The notes: generated by a model not told the origin, from the letters alone. 64,000 bases of DNA from Mycobacterium shinjukuense (GCF_010730055.1 NZ_AP022575.1:3782001-3846000); one strand, 5' to 3'. Shown: positions 1 through 10,003, counted from the stretch's first letter. Program-made: numbers and translations.

Positions 1-984
1 CAGCCGCTCGGCCGGCCAGGTGTTGACGATGTGGTCGACGGGCACGTCGGCGTCCAGCGCGCGTTGGGCGCCATAGCCGAGGAAGTCCAGCTGCCCGGGC
101 GCGTGCGCGTCGGTGTCGATGCTGAACACGCAGCCGATGTCACGCGCGAGCCTCAGCAGCCGGGTCGGCGGGTCTCGGCGCTCCGGACGGGAGTTGATCT
201 CCACGGCGGTGCCGTGCTCCCGGCAGGCACTGAACACCGCCTCGGCGTCGAACTTCGACTCTGGCCGGATGCCACGGTCGCCGGTGACCAGCCGTCCGGT
301 GCAGTGACCGAGCACGTTCGCGCGGCCGTTGGAGACGGCACGCACCATTCGGCGGGTCATCGCCGCCGAATCCATGGAGAGCTTCGAGTGCACGCTGGCC
401 ACCACGATGTCCAGGCGCCGCAGCAGCTCGGGATCCTGGTCCAGGGTGCCATCGTCGAGAATGTCGACCTCGATGCCGGTGAGAATGCGCATCGGTGCGA
501 ACCTGTCCCGCAGCTCCTCGATCACGTCGAGCTGTTTGCGCAACCGGTCCGCCGACAGGCCGTTGGCGATGGTCAGCCGCGGCGAGTGGTCGGTGACCGC
601 GCAGTACTGGTGGCCCAGCGCGGCCGCGGTGGCCATCATCTCTTCGATCGGCGCCGACCCGTCCGACCAATCCGAATGCAGGTGCAGATCGCCGCGCAGC
701 GCGGCACGGATCGCGCCGCCACCGAAATCCTGCGCGGAGGCTCGCAATTCGACCAACAGGTCCGGTTCCCGGCCGGACCACGCCTGTGCGATCACCTCCG
801 CGGTCTTGGGTCCGATGCCCGTCAGCGACTGCCAGCTGTTGGCCCGGCCGTGCCGCTCGCGCGCGGCGTCGTCGAGCCGCTCGATGATGTCGGCGGCGTT
901 GCGATACGCCATGACTCGCCGGGGGTCGTGACGGCTGCGGTCCTTGTAGTAGGCGATCTGACGCAGCGCGGCTACCGGGTCCAT
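1..984 (-). CDS. PHP-domain phosphoesterase / PolX-like protein, partial (Rv3856c family)
   Basis: The 328 codons inside the window read without interruption from ATG at 984 to the left edge, so only the last few residues are missing (the M. tuberculosis relative is about 335 aa). Residues 51-70 contain a helix-hairpin-helix of the form TGIGPKTAEVI, as in family X DNA polymerases. From residue 98 a PHP metal-dependent phosphoesterase domain begins with GDLHLHSDWSDG, and further His and Asp ligands follow (TDHSPR, VASVHSKL, DTDAHAPGQ). No polymerase palm domain is visible, so the protein is a PolX-type HhH plus PHP protein, probably acting on nucleotide or DNA phosphates. It is not part of the secretion loci. 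The start is supported by the conserved opening MDPVAALRQI. Confidence 0.9.
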   Translation of the reverse strand, partial: MDPVAALRQIAYYKDRSRHDPRRVMAYRNAADIIERLDDAARERHGRANSWQSLTGIGPKTAEVIAQAWSGREPDLLVELRASAQDFGGGAIRAALRGDLHLHSDWSDGSAPIEEMMATAAALGHQYCAVTDHSPRLTIANGLSADRLRKQLDVIEELRDRFAPMRILTGIEVDILDDGTLDQDPELLRRLDIVVASVHSKLSMDSAAMTRRMVRAVSNGRANVLGHCTGRLVTGDRGIRPESKFDAEAVFSACREHGTAVEINSRPERRDPPTRLLRLARDIGCVFSIDTDAHAPGQLDFLGYGAQRALDADVPVDHIVNTWPAERL

Positions 985-1899
985 GGCCTCGGGCTCCCGA
1001 GCGGTTACTCGACGACGAATCCGGTGAAGACCACGGCGAACCCACCTATCTCGCGAGGATGAGCAAGGGCCATGAACACTTCGGGCTACCTTGCGCGCCC
1101 GGTCCGCGCCTCACCGCGATTCGGCGAGTTGCTTCACCCGCGGGTCGACTTCCCGGCCGGTCCTCTTACTGACGGTCGCGGCCGCGTTGGCAGCGGCATT
1201 GCGTACCGACCGGCTACCTAGCGGGGTCCTGCCGGCCACCGGTTGCGTCTGCGGTGTCGCCATGGTCATCCTCCCCGTGCACGCCTAGCGCCGCGTGTTC
1301 CGCGATTGCACGATGGCGCAATCGTGCTTGGTCGCCAGTGTAGATCGCGGCAGCGTGTCCAGCATTTTTCCAACCGAGCTCGGCCTGCGCGTCATCCTCG
1401 CTGAACGTGCGCTCGACCGCCCCCATGCTGCGCCGGCACCTCTCGCTGCGCCGATCAGCATCACCCGCGCTGGTGCCGACACCCGCTTATCGCACATCGG
1501 CCTCGAGGCTATTCATCTAGATAACAATCCGATAAAGCTGAGCAAACAACATCTGGTGCGCATCTGGGCACCCGTCAGGTGGCTACACGGCGTAGCGCAG
1601 CAGCTCCTCGGCGGTTATCAGGCGCTCATTTCTGGCGGGGAATTCGTGGCTCTTTACCGGGTGACGTAACCATGACCAGGCAATTCGTCCCACTCGGGAC
1701 CGGGGTACTGGGTTGCTACGCACAGTGACAACTCCTGCTATCGGACAATTCAACTGGGACGCCGCATATGACCCACCGTCTGGTCATTATGTGACACAGC
1801 CCACAACGGCTAATTAGACACCTCCCATCTGGCAAACCGTGAGCGACGCGCCGAGCGATTGCCCGCGTGTTTCTGATGAGGCTAGTGCGACTGATGGGA
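985..1899. other. Gene-poor gap with decayed ORFs between the PHP gene and gltD
   Basis: This 0.9 kb stretch holds no gene I can support. M. tuberculosis has the short predicted membrane protein Rv3857c here. On the minus strand two overlapping short ORFs lie in different frames, 1497-1285 and 1426-1214. The second has mycobacterial codon bias and begins MGAVERTFSEDD, which could be a frameshifted remnant of a small gene. A plus-strand ORF at 1295-1669 looks accidental. No strong hairpin was found downstream of gltD. The part from 1670 to 1899 is less GC-rich than the surrounding genes and shows nothing recognisable. Confidence 0.4.
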
Positions 1900-3366
1900 C
1901 TACTGCAGTGGTGCGGCGGTCGGCTTGATCGGGACCGGCAGCGCGCTCGAACCCATCAGGTACCGGTCCACACCCGCCGCCGCGGCCCTGCCCTCGGCGA
2001 TCGCCCAGACGATCAATGACTGGCCGCGCCCCATGTCCCCGGCAACGAACACACCCGGAACCGACGTCTCGAAGTCGTCGCCGCGGGCGACGTTGCCGCG
2101 GTCGGTGAACTGCACGCCCAGGTCGGTAAGTAGGCCAGGCTTCTCCGGGCCGACAAATCCCATCGCCAGCAAAACCAGATCCGTCTCGAGCTCGAAGTCG
2201 GTGCCCTCGACCTTGACGAACGTGCCGTCCCGCAGCGTCACTTCGTGCGCCCGAAGCGCACTCACGTGCCCGTCGCGTCCGATGAACTCCTCGGTATTGA
2301 CCGAGAAAACCCGTTCGCCGCCCTCTTCATGCGCCGCGGAGATGCGGTATATCAGCGGGTAGGTCGGCCACGGGGTCGACGGCGCCCGAGAGTCCGGGGG
2401 GCGGGGCATGATCTCGAACTGGTGAATGCTGACCGCGCCCTGGCGGTGCGCGGTGCCCAGGCAGTCGGCCCCGGTGTCACCACCGCCGATGATGACGACC
2501 TTCTTGCCCTTGGCGGTGATCGGCGGCTGCCCGTCGGCACCCAGCACGTCGTCCCCTTCCTGGACCCGGTTGGCCCAGGGCAGGTATTCCATCGCCTGGT
2601 GGATGCCATCGAGATCCCGGCCGGGAATGGGCAGCTCGCGCCAGGCGGTGGCCCCCCCGGCCAGCACCACCGCATCGAAATCGGCGAGCAATTGATCGGC
2701 GGTGATGTCGACGCCGACGTTGACGCCGGCGCGGAACTCGGTGCCTTCGGCCCGCATCTGCTCCAGGCGCCGGTCGAGGTGGCGCTTTTCCATCTTGAAT
2801 TCCGGGATACCGTAGCGCAGCAGGCCCCCGATGCGGTCCTCGCGCTCGAAGACGGTCACCGTGTGCCCCGCGCGGGTGAGCTGCTGAGCGGCCGCCAGGC
2901 CGGCCGGTCCCGAACCCACCACGGCGACCGTCTTCCCGGTCAGTTTCTGCGGCGGCCGCGGTTGCACCCAGCCTTCCTCGAAGGCTCGGTCGATGATCTC
3001 CAGCTCGATCTGCTTGATGGTCACCGGGTCCTGGTTGATGCCGAGCACACACGCTGGCTCGCACGGGGCCGGGCACAGCCGGCCGGTGAAGTCGGGGAAG
3101 TTGTTGGTGGCATGCAACCGTTCGATCGCGTCCCGAAAGCGGTTCCTGCGCACCAGGTCGTTCCACTCCGGGATCAGGTTGCCCAGCGGACACCCGTTGT
3201 GGCAAAACGGGATCCCGCAGTCCATGCAGCGCGTCGCCTGCTGGCGAAGGGTCGCCTTGTCGAACTCCTCGTAGACCTCGCGCCAGTCGCGCAGACGCAG
3301 CGGGACGGGCCGCCGCTTCGGCAACCTCCGGTGGGTGTATTTCAGGAAGCCGGTCGGGTCAGCCAT
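1900..3366 (-). CDS. gltD: Glutamate synthase small (beta) subunit
   Basis: This 488-aa subunit of NADPH-dependent glutamate synthase passes electrons from NADPH through FAD and iron-sulfur clusters to GltB for conversion of 2-oxoglutarate and glutamine to two glutamates. The N-terminus starts MADPTGFLKYTHR and carries the cluster cysteines CMDCGIPFCHNGCP and CPAPCEPACVLG. A first dinucleotide-binding fold follows at VAVVGSGPAGLAAAQQL, and a second at VVIIGGGDTGADC. The C-terminus has the FAD-binding GVFVAGDMGRGQSLIVWAI. An in-frame codon 14 residues upstream is rejected because the conserved family start is at 3366, which overlaps the gltB stop by 8 nt. This indicates a gltB-gltD operon with translational coupling. 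Confidence 0.97.
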   Translation of the reverse strand: MADPTGFLKYTHRRLPKRRPVPLRLRDWREVYEEFDKATLRQQATRCMDCGIPFCHNGCPLGNLIPEWNDLVRRNRFRDAIERLHATNNFPDFTGRLCPAPCEPACVLGINQDPVTIKQIELEIIDRAFEEGWVQPRPPQKLTGKTVAVVGSGPAGLAAAQQLTRAGHTVTVFEREDRIGGLLRYGIPEFKMEKRHLDRRLEQMRAEGTEFRAGVNVGVDITADQLLADFDAVVLAGGATAWRELPIPGRDLDGIHQAMEYLPWANRVQEGDDVLGADGQPPITAKGKKVVIIGGGDTGADCLGTAHRQGAVSIHQFEIMPRPPDSRAPSTPWPTYPLIYRISAAHEEGGERVFSVNTEEFIGRDGHVSALRAHEVTLRDGTFVKVEGTDFELETDLVLLAMGFVGPEKPGLLTDLGVQFTDRGNVARGDDFETSVPGVFVAGDMGRGQSLIVWAIAEGRAAAAGVDRYLMGSSALPVPIKPTAAPLQ

Positions 3367-6300
3367 GCGCGGCCGCCATGATCGCCTTGTCGACGTCCAC
3401 GCCGTCACGTTCGGCCTCGGCGATCGCCTGCAGCACCCGCTTGTAGTCCCGTGGCATCACCTTGATGAAGTGCCGTTGCTGCACCGCCCAGTCGGCCAAG
3501 ATCCGCTGCCCGACAGCGGAATCGGTGGCATCGACGTGTGCCGCGATGAAGCCGTGCAGGAATTCCGCATCGTCCTCGTCGAGGGTTTCGACGTCGACCA
3601 TCTCGGTGTTGAGGTTGTCGGGCAATTCACCGTGGGGGTCATACACATAGGCCACGCCGCCCGACATGCCGGCGGCGAAGTTGCGGCCGGTACGGCCCAA
3701 GATGACCACCCGGCCACCGGTCATGTACTCGCAGCCATGGTCGCCCACCCCCTCGACGACGGCATGTGCCCCGGAATTGCGCACCGCGAACCGCTCGCCG
3801 ACCACCCCGCGTAAGAAGACCTCCCCACTGGTGGCGCCGAACAGGATCACATTGCCGCCAATGATGTTGTCCTCGGCGACATAGTCTTGCGGCGCATTGT
3901 CCGACGGCCGCACCACGATCCGACCACCGGACAGGCCCTTGCCAACATAATCGTTGGCATCGCCGTAAACCCGCAACGTAATCCCCTTTGGCACAAAGGC
4001 GCCGAAGCTGTTCCCCGCCGACCCCTCGAACGTGATGTCGATGGTTCCGTCCGGCAAACCCTGGCCGCCATAGGCTTTCGTCACCTCGTGACCGAGCATG
4101 GTGCCCACCGCGCGGTTGACGTTGCTGATGGTGGTGGAGAATCGGACCGGGGTGCCGGAATCCAGTGCCTCCCTGCTCATCACGATCAGCTGCTGATCCA
4201 GCGCCTTGTCCAGGCCATGATCCTGGCGCGAACTGCAGTACAGATCCTGGTTCATGAACGCCGATTCCGGCTCGTGCAGCACGGGCGTCAGGTCCAGACG
4301 GTGCGCCTTCCAGTGCGCCCGCGCCAGTGTGGTGTCCAGCGACCCCACCTGCCCGACGGCCTCGTTGAAGGTGCGGAAGCCCAACTGCGCCATGTATTCC
4401 CGCACTTCTTCGGCAATGAACATGAAGAAGTTCTCGACGAACTCGGGCTTGCCGGTGAACCGCTCCCGCAGCACCGGGTTCTGGGTGGCCACGCCGACCG
4501 GGCAAGTGTCCAGATGGCATACCCGCATCATGATGCAGCCGGCGACCACCAGTGGGGCGGTGGAAAAGCCGAACTCCTCGGCGCCCAGCAGCGCGGCGAT
4601 CATCACGTCGCGACCGGTCTTGAGTTGGCCGTCCACCTGCACCACAATCCGGTCACGTAACCCGTTGAGCAGCAACGTTTGCTGAGTTTCGGCCAGACCC
4701 AACTCCCAGGGTGCGCCGGCGTGCTTCATCGATGTCAGCGGGGTCGCGCCGGTGCCGCCGTCGTGCCCCGAGATCAGCACGACGTCGGCGTGGGCCTTGG
4801 ATACCCCCGCGGCCACCGTGCCCACGCCGATCTCGGAGACCAGCTTGACGTGCACCCGGGCGGACGGGTTGGCGTTCTTGAGGTCGTAGATCAGTTGCGC
4901 CAGATCCTCGATGGAGTAGATGTCGTGGTGTGGCGGCGGTGAGATCAGACCGACACCGGGTGTGGAATGCCGGACTTCGGCCACCCACGGATACACCTTG
5001 TGCCCCGGAAGCTGGCCTCCCTCACCGGGTTTAGCGCCCTGGGCCATCTTGATCTGGATGTCGGTGCAGTTGGTCAGGTAATGCGAGGTGACGCCGAACC
5101 GCGCGGAGGCGACCTGTTTGATCGCGCTGCGGCGCCAGTCCCCGTTGGGATCGCGGTCGTATCGGCGGGCGTCCTCGCCGCCTTCGCCGCAGTTTGACCG
5201 GCCGCCCAGCCGGTTCATCGCAATCGCCAGGGTTTCGTGCGCTTCAGCGGAGATCGAGCCGTAGCTCATCGCCCCGGTCGAGAAGCGCTTGACGATTTCG
5301 CTGGCCGGCTCCACCTCGTCCAGCGGCACCGGCGGACGCACGCCGGTGCGGAACTTCAGCAGCCCGCGCAGCGACGCCATCCGCTCGCTTTGGTCGTCGA
5401 CCAGACGGGTGTATTCCTTGAAGATCTTGTACTGACCGGTGCGGGTGGAGTGCTGCAGCTTGAAAACGGTCTCCGGGTTGAACAGGTGGTATTCGCCCTC
5501 CCGGCGCCACTGGTATTCCCCACCCACTTCGAGCTCGCGGTGCGCGCGTTCGCCCGGTCGGTCCAGGTAGGCCAGCGCGTGCCGGGCAGCGACGTCGGCG
5601 GCGATGTCGTCCAGGGTGATGCCGCCGGTTGGACAGCGCAGCCCGGTGAAGTATTCGTCGAGCACCGCCTGGGAGACGCCGACCGCCTGGAACAGTTGCG
5701 CGCCGGTGTAGGACGCCAGCGTCGAGATGCCCATCTTGGACATCACCTTCAGGACGCCCTTGCCGGCGGCCTTGATGTAGTTGTTCAGCGCCGTCTTGCG
5801 GTCGATCCCGTCCCCGACACCTTCCAAGACGCCGCGGTCGAGCATGTCCTCGATCGACTCGAACACCAGGTAGGGGTTGACCGCGGCCGCGCCACACCCG
5901 AGCAGCATCGCCATGTGGTGCACCTCGCGGGCGTCACCGGACTCCACGACCAGACCCACGTGGGTGCGGGTGCGTTCACGCACCAGGTGGTGGTGCACCC
6001 CCGCAACGGCCAGCAGCGACGGGATGGGGGCCATCCGCTCGTCGGAATCGCGGTCGGACAACACGATGATCCGTGCCCCGTCGGCGATCGCCCCCGAGGC
6101 CTGAGCGCGTACCTCGGCCAATGCGGCCGCCAGCCCGGCGCCGCCCTCGGCGACCGGGTACAAGCAGCGGATGACCTGCGACCGCATGCCGTGCGGGCGT
6201 CCGTTGACCACCGTGTCGGGGTCGAGGTTGATCAGCTTGGCCAACTCGTAGTTACGCAGAATCGGCTGCGGCAACAGGATCTGGTGACAGGAGTCCTCGT

Positions 6301-7954
6301 CCGGGTTGAGCAGGTCACGCTCCCCGCCGGTGGTGCCCTGCAGGCTGGTCACCACCTCCTCACGGATGGCGTCCAGCGGTGGGTTGGTCACCTGGGCGAA
6401 CAACTGGTGGAAGTAGTCGTACAGCATCCGCGGTCGCTGCGACAGGACGGCGACCGGGGTATCGGTGCCCATCGATCCGATCGGCTCGGCGCCGTTCCGC
6501 ACCATCGGCGCAACCAGCAGGTTCAGCTCCTCGTAGGTGTAGCCGAAAACCAGCTGTCGCATCACGAGCCGGTGATGCGGCATGCGCACATACTTGCCCG
6601 CCGGCAACTTGTCGAGCGGAACCAAGCCCTTGTCGAGCCACTGCTGGTAGGGGTGCGCGGCGGCCAGTTCGGCCTTGATCTCCTCATCGGAGACGATGCG
6701 CCCCTGCCCGGTGTCCACCAGGAACATCCGGCCCGGCTGCAGCCGCATCCGGCGCACCACCTTCGACGGGTCCAGATCCAGCACGCCGGCCTCGGAGGCC
6801 ATCACCACCAGGCCGTCGTCGCTGACCCAGATCCGCGACGGGCGCAGGCCGTTGCGGTCCAGCACGGCACCCACCACGGTGCCGTCGGTGAACGTCATCG
6901 AGGCCGGGCCGTCCCACGGCTCCATCAACGACGCGTGGTACTGATAGAACGCCCGACGCGCGGGGTCCATGCTCTCGTGGCGCTCCCAGGCCTCGGGGAT
7001 CATCATCAGCACCGCGTGGGCCAGGCTGCGTCCCCCCAGGTGCAGCAGTTCCAGCACCTCGTCGAAGCGCGCGGTGTCGGAGGCACCGGGTGTGCAGATC
7101 GGGAACAACTTCTCCACGTCAGCTTCCGACCCGAAGATGTCGGTCTTGATCAGCGCCTCGCGGGCCCGCATCCAGTTCTCGTTGCCGGTGACGGTGTTGA
7201 TCTCCCCGTTGTGCGCGATCCGCCGGAACGGATGCGCCAGCGGCCAGGACGGGAAGGTGTTTGTGGAGAACCGCGAGTGCACGATGCCCAGCGCGCTGGT
7301 CAGCCGCTCGTCCTGCAGGTCCAGGTAGAACGCCTTGAGCTGCGGGGTGGTCAGCATGCCCTTGTAGACGAACGTCTGGCCGGACAGGCTCGGGAAGTAC
7401 ACGGTTTCCCGGCCCGGTCCGTCCTGACCCGGGCCCTTGGTGCCGAGTTCGTGCTCGGCGCGCTTGCGGACCACGTAGCAGCGCCGCTCCAACGCCATAT
7501 CAGCCGCTCCGGCCAGGAACACCTGCCGGAAGGTGGGCATGGCATCGCGGGACAGCGCGCCCAGCGAGGAGTCGTCGGTGGGGACGCTGCGCCAACCCAG
7601 CACTTGCAGCCCCTCGGCTTCGGCGATCTTCTCCACGGCGGCGCAGGCCGCCGCGGCGTCTCGAGACGACTGCGGCAAGAACGCGATACCGGTGGCGTAG
7701 CTGCCGGGGGCGGGCAGGTCGAAATCCACCACCTCGCGAAGGAATGCGTCGGGGACCTGAAGCAAGATGCCCGCACCGTCACCGCTGCGCGGTTCGGCGC
7801 CCTGTGCACCGCGATGCTCCAGGTTCAGGAGGGCGGTGATCGCCTTATCCACGATGTCGCGGCTTCGTCGGCCGTGCATGTCGACGACCATGGCCACCCC
7901 GCACGAATCGTGTTCGAACGCGGGGTCGTACAGCCCGACGCGCTTGGGCGTCAT
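3359..7954 (-). CDS. gltB: Glutamate synthase large (alpha) subunit
   Basis: This protein of about 1531 aa is the catalytic subunit of glutamate synthase. It opens MTPKRVGLYDPAFEHDSCG. Cys18 in the DSCG context is the expected N-terminal nucleophile of the class II glutamine amidotransferase domain after processing, and NGEINTVTGN lies in the same domain. The central and FMN domains follow, including GEGGEDARRYDRDPNGD and the GHDGGTGATPLTSMKHAG loop. The 3Fe-4S cysteines are in CIMMRVCHLDTCPVG. The C-terminal beta-helix contains GGNVILFGATSGEVF. The ATG at 7954 is preferred over a GTG two codons upstream (7960) because it matches the family start and has GGTGGGA just 5' of it. The gene is divergent from the ATPase gene at 8597. 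Confidence 0.97.
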   Translation of the reverse strand: MTPKRVGLYDPAFEHDSCGVAMVVDMHGRRSRDIVDKAITALLNLEHRGAQGAEPRSGDGAGILLQVPDAFLREVVDFDLPAPGSYATGIAFLPQSSRDAAAACAAVEKIAEAEGLQVLGWRSVPTDDSSLGALSRDAMPTFRQVFLAGAADMALERRCYVVRKRAEHELGTKGPGQDGPGRETVYFPSLSGQTFVYKGMLTTPQLKAFYLDLQDERLTSALGIVHSRFSTNTFPSWPLAHPFRRIAHNGEINTVTGNENWMRAREALIKTDIFGSEADVEKLFPICTPGASDTARFDEVLELLHLGGRSLAHAVLMMIPEAWERHESMDPARRAFYQYHASLMEPWDGPASMTFTDGTVVGAVLDRNGLRPSRIWVSDDGLVVMASEAGVLDLDPSKVVRRMRLQPGRMFLVDTGQGRIVSDEEIKAELAAAHPYQQWLDKGLVPLDKLPAGKYVRMPHHRLVMRQLVFGYTYEELNLLVAPMVRNGAEPIGSMGTDTPVAVLSQRPRMLYDYFHQLFAQVTNPPLDAIREEVVTSLQGTTGGERDLLNPDEDSCHQILLPQPILRNYELAKLINLDPDTVVNGRPHGMRSQVIRCLYPVAEGGAGLAAALAEVRAQASGAIADGARIIVLSDRDSDERMAPIPSLLAVAGVHHHLVRERTRTHVGLVVESGDAREVHHMAMLLGCGAAAVNPYLVFESIEDMLDRGVLEGVGDGIDRKTALNNYIKAAGKGVLKVMSKMGISTLASYTGAQLFQAVGVSQAVLDEYFTGLRCPTGGITLDDIAADVAARHALAYLDRPGERAHRELEVGGEYQWRREGEYHLFNPETVFKLQHSTRTGQYKIFKEYTRLVDDQSERMASLRGLLKFRTGVRPPVPLDEVEPASEIVKRFSTGAMSYGSISAEAHETLAIAMNRLGGRSNCGEGGEDARRYDRDPNGDWRRSAIKQVASARFGVTSHYLTNCTDIQIKMAQGAKPGEGGQLPGHKVYPWVAEVRHSTPGVGLISPPPHHDIYSIEDLAQLIYDLKNANPSARVHVKLVSEIGVGTVAAGVSKAHADVVLISGHDGGTGATPLTSMKHAGAPWELGLAETQQTLLLNGLRDRIVVQVDGQLKTGRDVMIAALLGAEEFGFSTAPLVVAGCIMMRVCHLDTCPVGVATQNPVLRERFTGKPEFVENFFMFIAEEVREYMAQLGFRTFNEAVGQVGSLDTTLARAHWKAHRLDLTPVLHEPESAFMNQDLYCSSRQDHGLDKALDQQLIVMSREALDSGTPVRFSTTISNVNRAVGTMLGHEVTKAYGGQGLPDGTIDITFEGSAGNSFGAFVPKGITLRVYGDANDYVGKGLSGGRIVVRPSDNAPQDYVAEDNIIGGNVILFGATSGEVFLRGVVGERFAVRNSGAHAVVEGVGDHGCEYMTGGRVVILGRTGRNFAAGMSGGVAYVYDPHGELPDNLNTEMVDVETLDEDDAEFLHGFIAAHVDATDSAVGQRILADWAVQQRHFIKVMPRDYKRVLQAIAEAERDGVDVDKAIMAAAHG

Positions 7955-8596
7955 TCCCACCTAACCCTTCACCAGACTTCTCCGCGCGGCCCTATCAGCG
8001 GCTCCGCCGGAGCCTCACCCAAAGGTTGCGGGCGAGACCCCCGTGGTCTTGTCGATAGGCTGTTGGCCAGGCGTGGCTGATCCGGTTGGTGATTGGTCCG
8101 TGCAACGCTGAACGGTGGCCCCGGAACCGGTCTCGACAAGTCGTAAAACGATATGACAAAACCCGCCTGACATGCCAACTTTCTCATACTAACCTGCCGG
8201 CTGGCGGCATCCTACATTCCCGTAACCACCCCTCGGCGGCGACTCGACGTCCCGGTTTTCCCGTCGCAGACTCTGCCCATGGCGAAGCGCATTCCGCGGG
8301 TCGCCGGCCACACCAACCGCTTAGGCGAGTTTGCTGCGTTCACGGGGATGGGCCGTTTGCCGGCCTCGTCGCCGGCGCGCAGGTCCGTCACACCGGCAAC
8401 ACTGCGCGAGATAAGACGTGGCAGCAATGCCGTCGGGATCGCCGATCGCCGGACCCACGGCGTTGCCCAGCGGCCCCCACGGGCCCCGGGCTGAGTTTGC
8501 ACGATAGTAATAGGAGTCTAAAGCCCAAACCACAACGGGCGTTGGTGATCTAGCGCCGACAGCGGCTCGGCCGGTGGCCGATACTGGACGGATAGT
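7955..8596. other. Divergent intergenic region gltB / Rv3860-type gene
   Basis: About 640 bp without a supportable gene. It must contain the promoters for gltBD (leftward) and for the MinD-like ATPase (rightward). A plus-strand TTGCAC hexamer at 8497-8502 could be a -35 element, but no convincing -10 lies 16-18 bp downstream. Several 70-95 codon ORFs on both strands overlap one another and show no recognisable protein character, so they are not annotated. Confidence 0.5.
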
Positions 8597-10003
8597 TTGG
8601 TCAGCGTCCGTCGTCGGCGGACACCCCGGGCGGCTCGTGAGCCAGCAGCCCGCCGCGGGCGCGACGATCGGTCGCCTGTCACCTCGAGGAGCCCATCACG
8701 TGCGCGACGAATTCCTCCGCGACCGTCTGCGGCCACAGCAGCCACCCGCCCCGGCCACCGGCCGGCCCGATCCGCGGTCGGTGGGTCCCTATCCGGCGCC
8801 ACCACCGACTCCTCCCCGCCGGCCCCGCCTCGCCGGCCCGGCACTCCCCCCCCCGCCCGTCCGCTGCCACCGCCGCCGTTCCCGCCGGTGGCCCGGTCGC
8901 CGCAGTCGCCGGCGCCGGCGGCTGCGTCATCACCGCGCCCACCGGTAGCTCCGCCGCGCGCGCTGCCCGACCCGGCACCGCCGGTAGCCCCGTCACACCC
9001 GCCGGCACCCGCACCGCGCGCGGCTCCCCCGCCGCCGGGTCCCTGGGCCGACTCCGCTGCGGCACCGGTGCCCATCCGGGCACGCTCAGGCGACCGCGGT
9101 TGGCGACGCGTCGTTCGGATGGTGCCCCTGGGCCTACTGGGCCGGTCAGCCCGGCAACGCGAGGCCGCCCACCTGGAGGCGGCGATACGAACCGTCCTGC
9201 ACGGCAACCACAAGGTCGGCGTGCTGGGCAAGGGAGGTGTGGGGAAGACGTCGGTCGCCGCCAGCGTTGGATCGATCCTGGCTGAGCTGCGCAAGCAGGA
9301 CCGCATCGTCGCTATCGACGCCGACACCGCCTTTGGCCGGCTCAGCAGCCGAATCGACCCGCGGGTCACCGGCTCGTTCTGGGAACTGACCGCCGACGCC
9401 AACCTGCAGACCTTCGGCGACGTGACGGCCCGGGTGGGCTGCAATTCCGCGGGCCTGTACGTGCTGGCCGGTGAGCCGGCGTCCGGCCCGCGCCGGGTGC
9501 TCGATCCGGCGATCTATCGGGAAGCCGCGTTACGGCTTGATCGTCACTTCGCGATTTCGGTCGTCGACTGCGGCTCGACGATGGACTCCGCGGTCACCCA
9601 GGAGGTCCTGCGAGATCTGGATGCGCTGATCGTGGTGAGCTCACCGTGGGCCGACGGCGCCGCGGCCGCCGCCAAGATCATCGAGTGGCTGGCGGACCGG
9701 GGCCACACGGGTTTGTTGCGGCGCAGCGTCGTGGTGCTCAACGACTCCGACGGCCACGCCGACAAGCGCACCAGGTCGGTGCTGGCCCGCGAGTTCGTCG
9801 ATCACGGCCAGCTCGTGGTCGAGGTGCCGTTCGATCCGCATCTGCGGCCCGGCGGTGTCATCGATGTCAGCCATGAAATGGCCCCGGCGACACGGCTGAA
9901 GTTTCTGCAGGTCGCGGCGATGATCGCGGGGTATTTCGCGGCACGGCCCGACGGGACGCGCAACCGTCAGCCCGACGACGATGCGGGCACACCGAAGCAC
10001 TGA
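8597..10003 (+). CDS. MinD/ParA-like ATPase with Pro-rich N-terminus (Rv3860 family)
   Basis: The C-terminal part, from about 9100, is a SIMIBI/MinD-type ATPase. A deviant Walker A GKGGVGKTS is encoded near 9227-9252, then DADTAFGRLSSRID, a Walker B-like SVVDCGSTMDSAV and the closing VPFDPHLRPGGVIDV. It resembles EspI and the Rv3888c-type ATPase of ESX-2, which suggests a secretion-associated role. The N-terminus is Pro/Arg-rich and its start is unsure. The open frame begins at a TTG (8597) without a good ribosome site. A GTG at 8700 has a strong GAGGAG (8686-8691) but lies in another frame, which joins this one only across a run of nine C at 8846-8854. Either the true start is 8700 with a frameshift in the run, or the frame starts further in. 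Confidence 0.75.
   Translation: MVSVRRRRTPRAAREPAARRGRDDRSPVTSRSPSRARRIPPRPSAATAATRPGHRPARSAVGGSLSGATTDSSPPAPPRRPGTPPPARPLPPPPFPPVARSPQSPAPAAASSPRPPVAPPRALPDPAPPVAPSHPPAPAPRAAPPPPGPWADSAAAPVPIRARSGDRGWRRVVRMVPLGLLGRSARQREAAHLEAAIRTVLHGNHKVGVLGKGGVGKTSVAASVGSILAELRKQDRIVAIDADTAFGRLSSRIDPRVTGSFWELTADANLQTFGDVTARVGCNSAGLYVLAGEPASGPRRVLDPAIYREAALRLDRHFAISVVDCGSTMDSAVTQEVLRDLDALIVVSSPWADGAAAAAKIIEWLADRGHTGLLRRSVVVLNDSDGHADKRTRSVLAREFVDHGQLVVEVPFDPHLRPGGVIDVSHEMAPATRLKFLQVAAMIAGYFAARPDGTRNRQPDDDAGTPKH
8686..8691 (+). promoter_or_regulatory. Strong Shine-Dalgarno GAGGAG in front of an out-of-frame GTG
   Basis: GAGGAG lies 8 nt upstream of GTG 8700-8702, which opens VRDEFLRDRLRPQQPP. This frame runs to a C9 tract at 8846-8854. 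One extra C there would fuse it to the downstream ATPase frame. It is the best ribosome site in the region, so it bears directly on the true start of the ATPase gene. Confidence 0.55.

Noticed and set aside
1295..1669. A 124-codon plus-strand ORF between the PHP gene and gltD
   Set aside because: No ribosome site, mixed codon bias and no protein-like pattern; overlaps the more convincing minus-strand remnants.
5237..8080. A 947-codon plus-strand ORF opposite gltB
   Set aside because: It is an antisense shadow of gltB caused by high GC codon bias; its translation is His/Arg/Gln-rich with no domain, while the minus strand encodes the full glutamate synthase.
8279..8494. A 71-codon plus-strand ORF upstream of the MinD-like ATPase gene
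   Set aside because: No Shine-Dalgarno, no recognisable sequence, and several overlapping alternatives of similar length exist on both strands.
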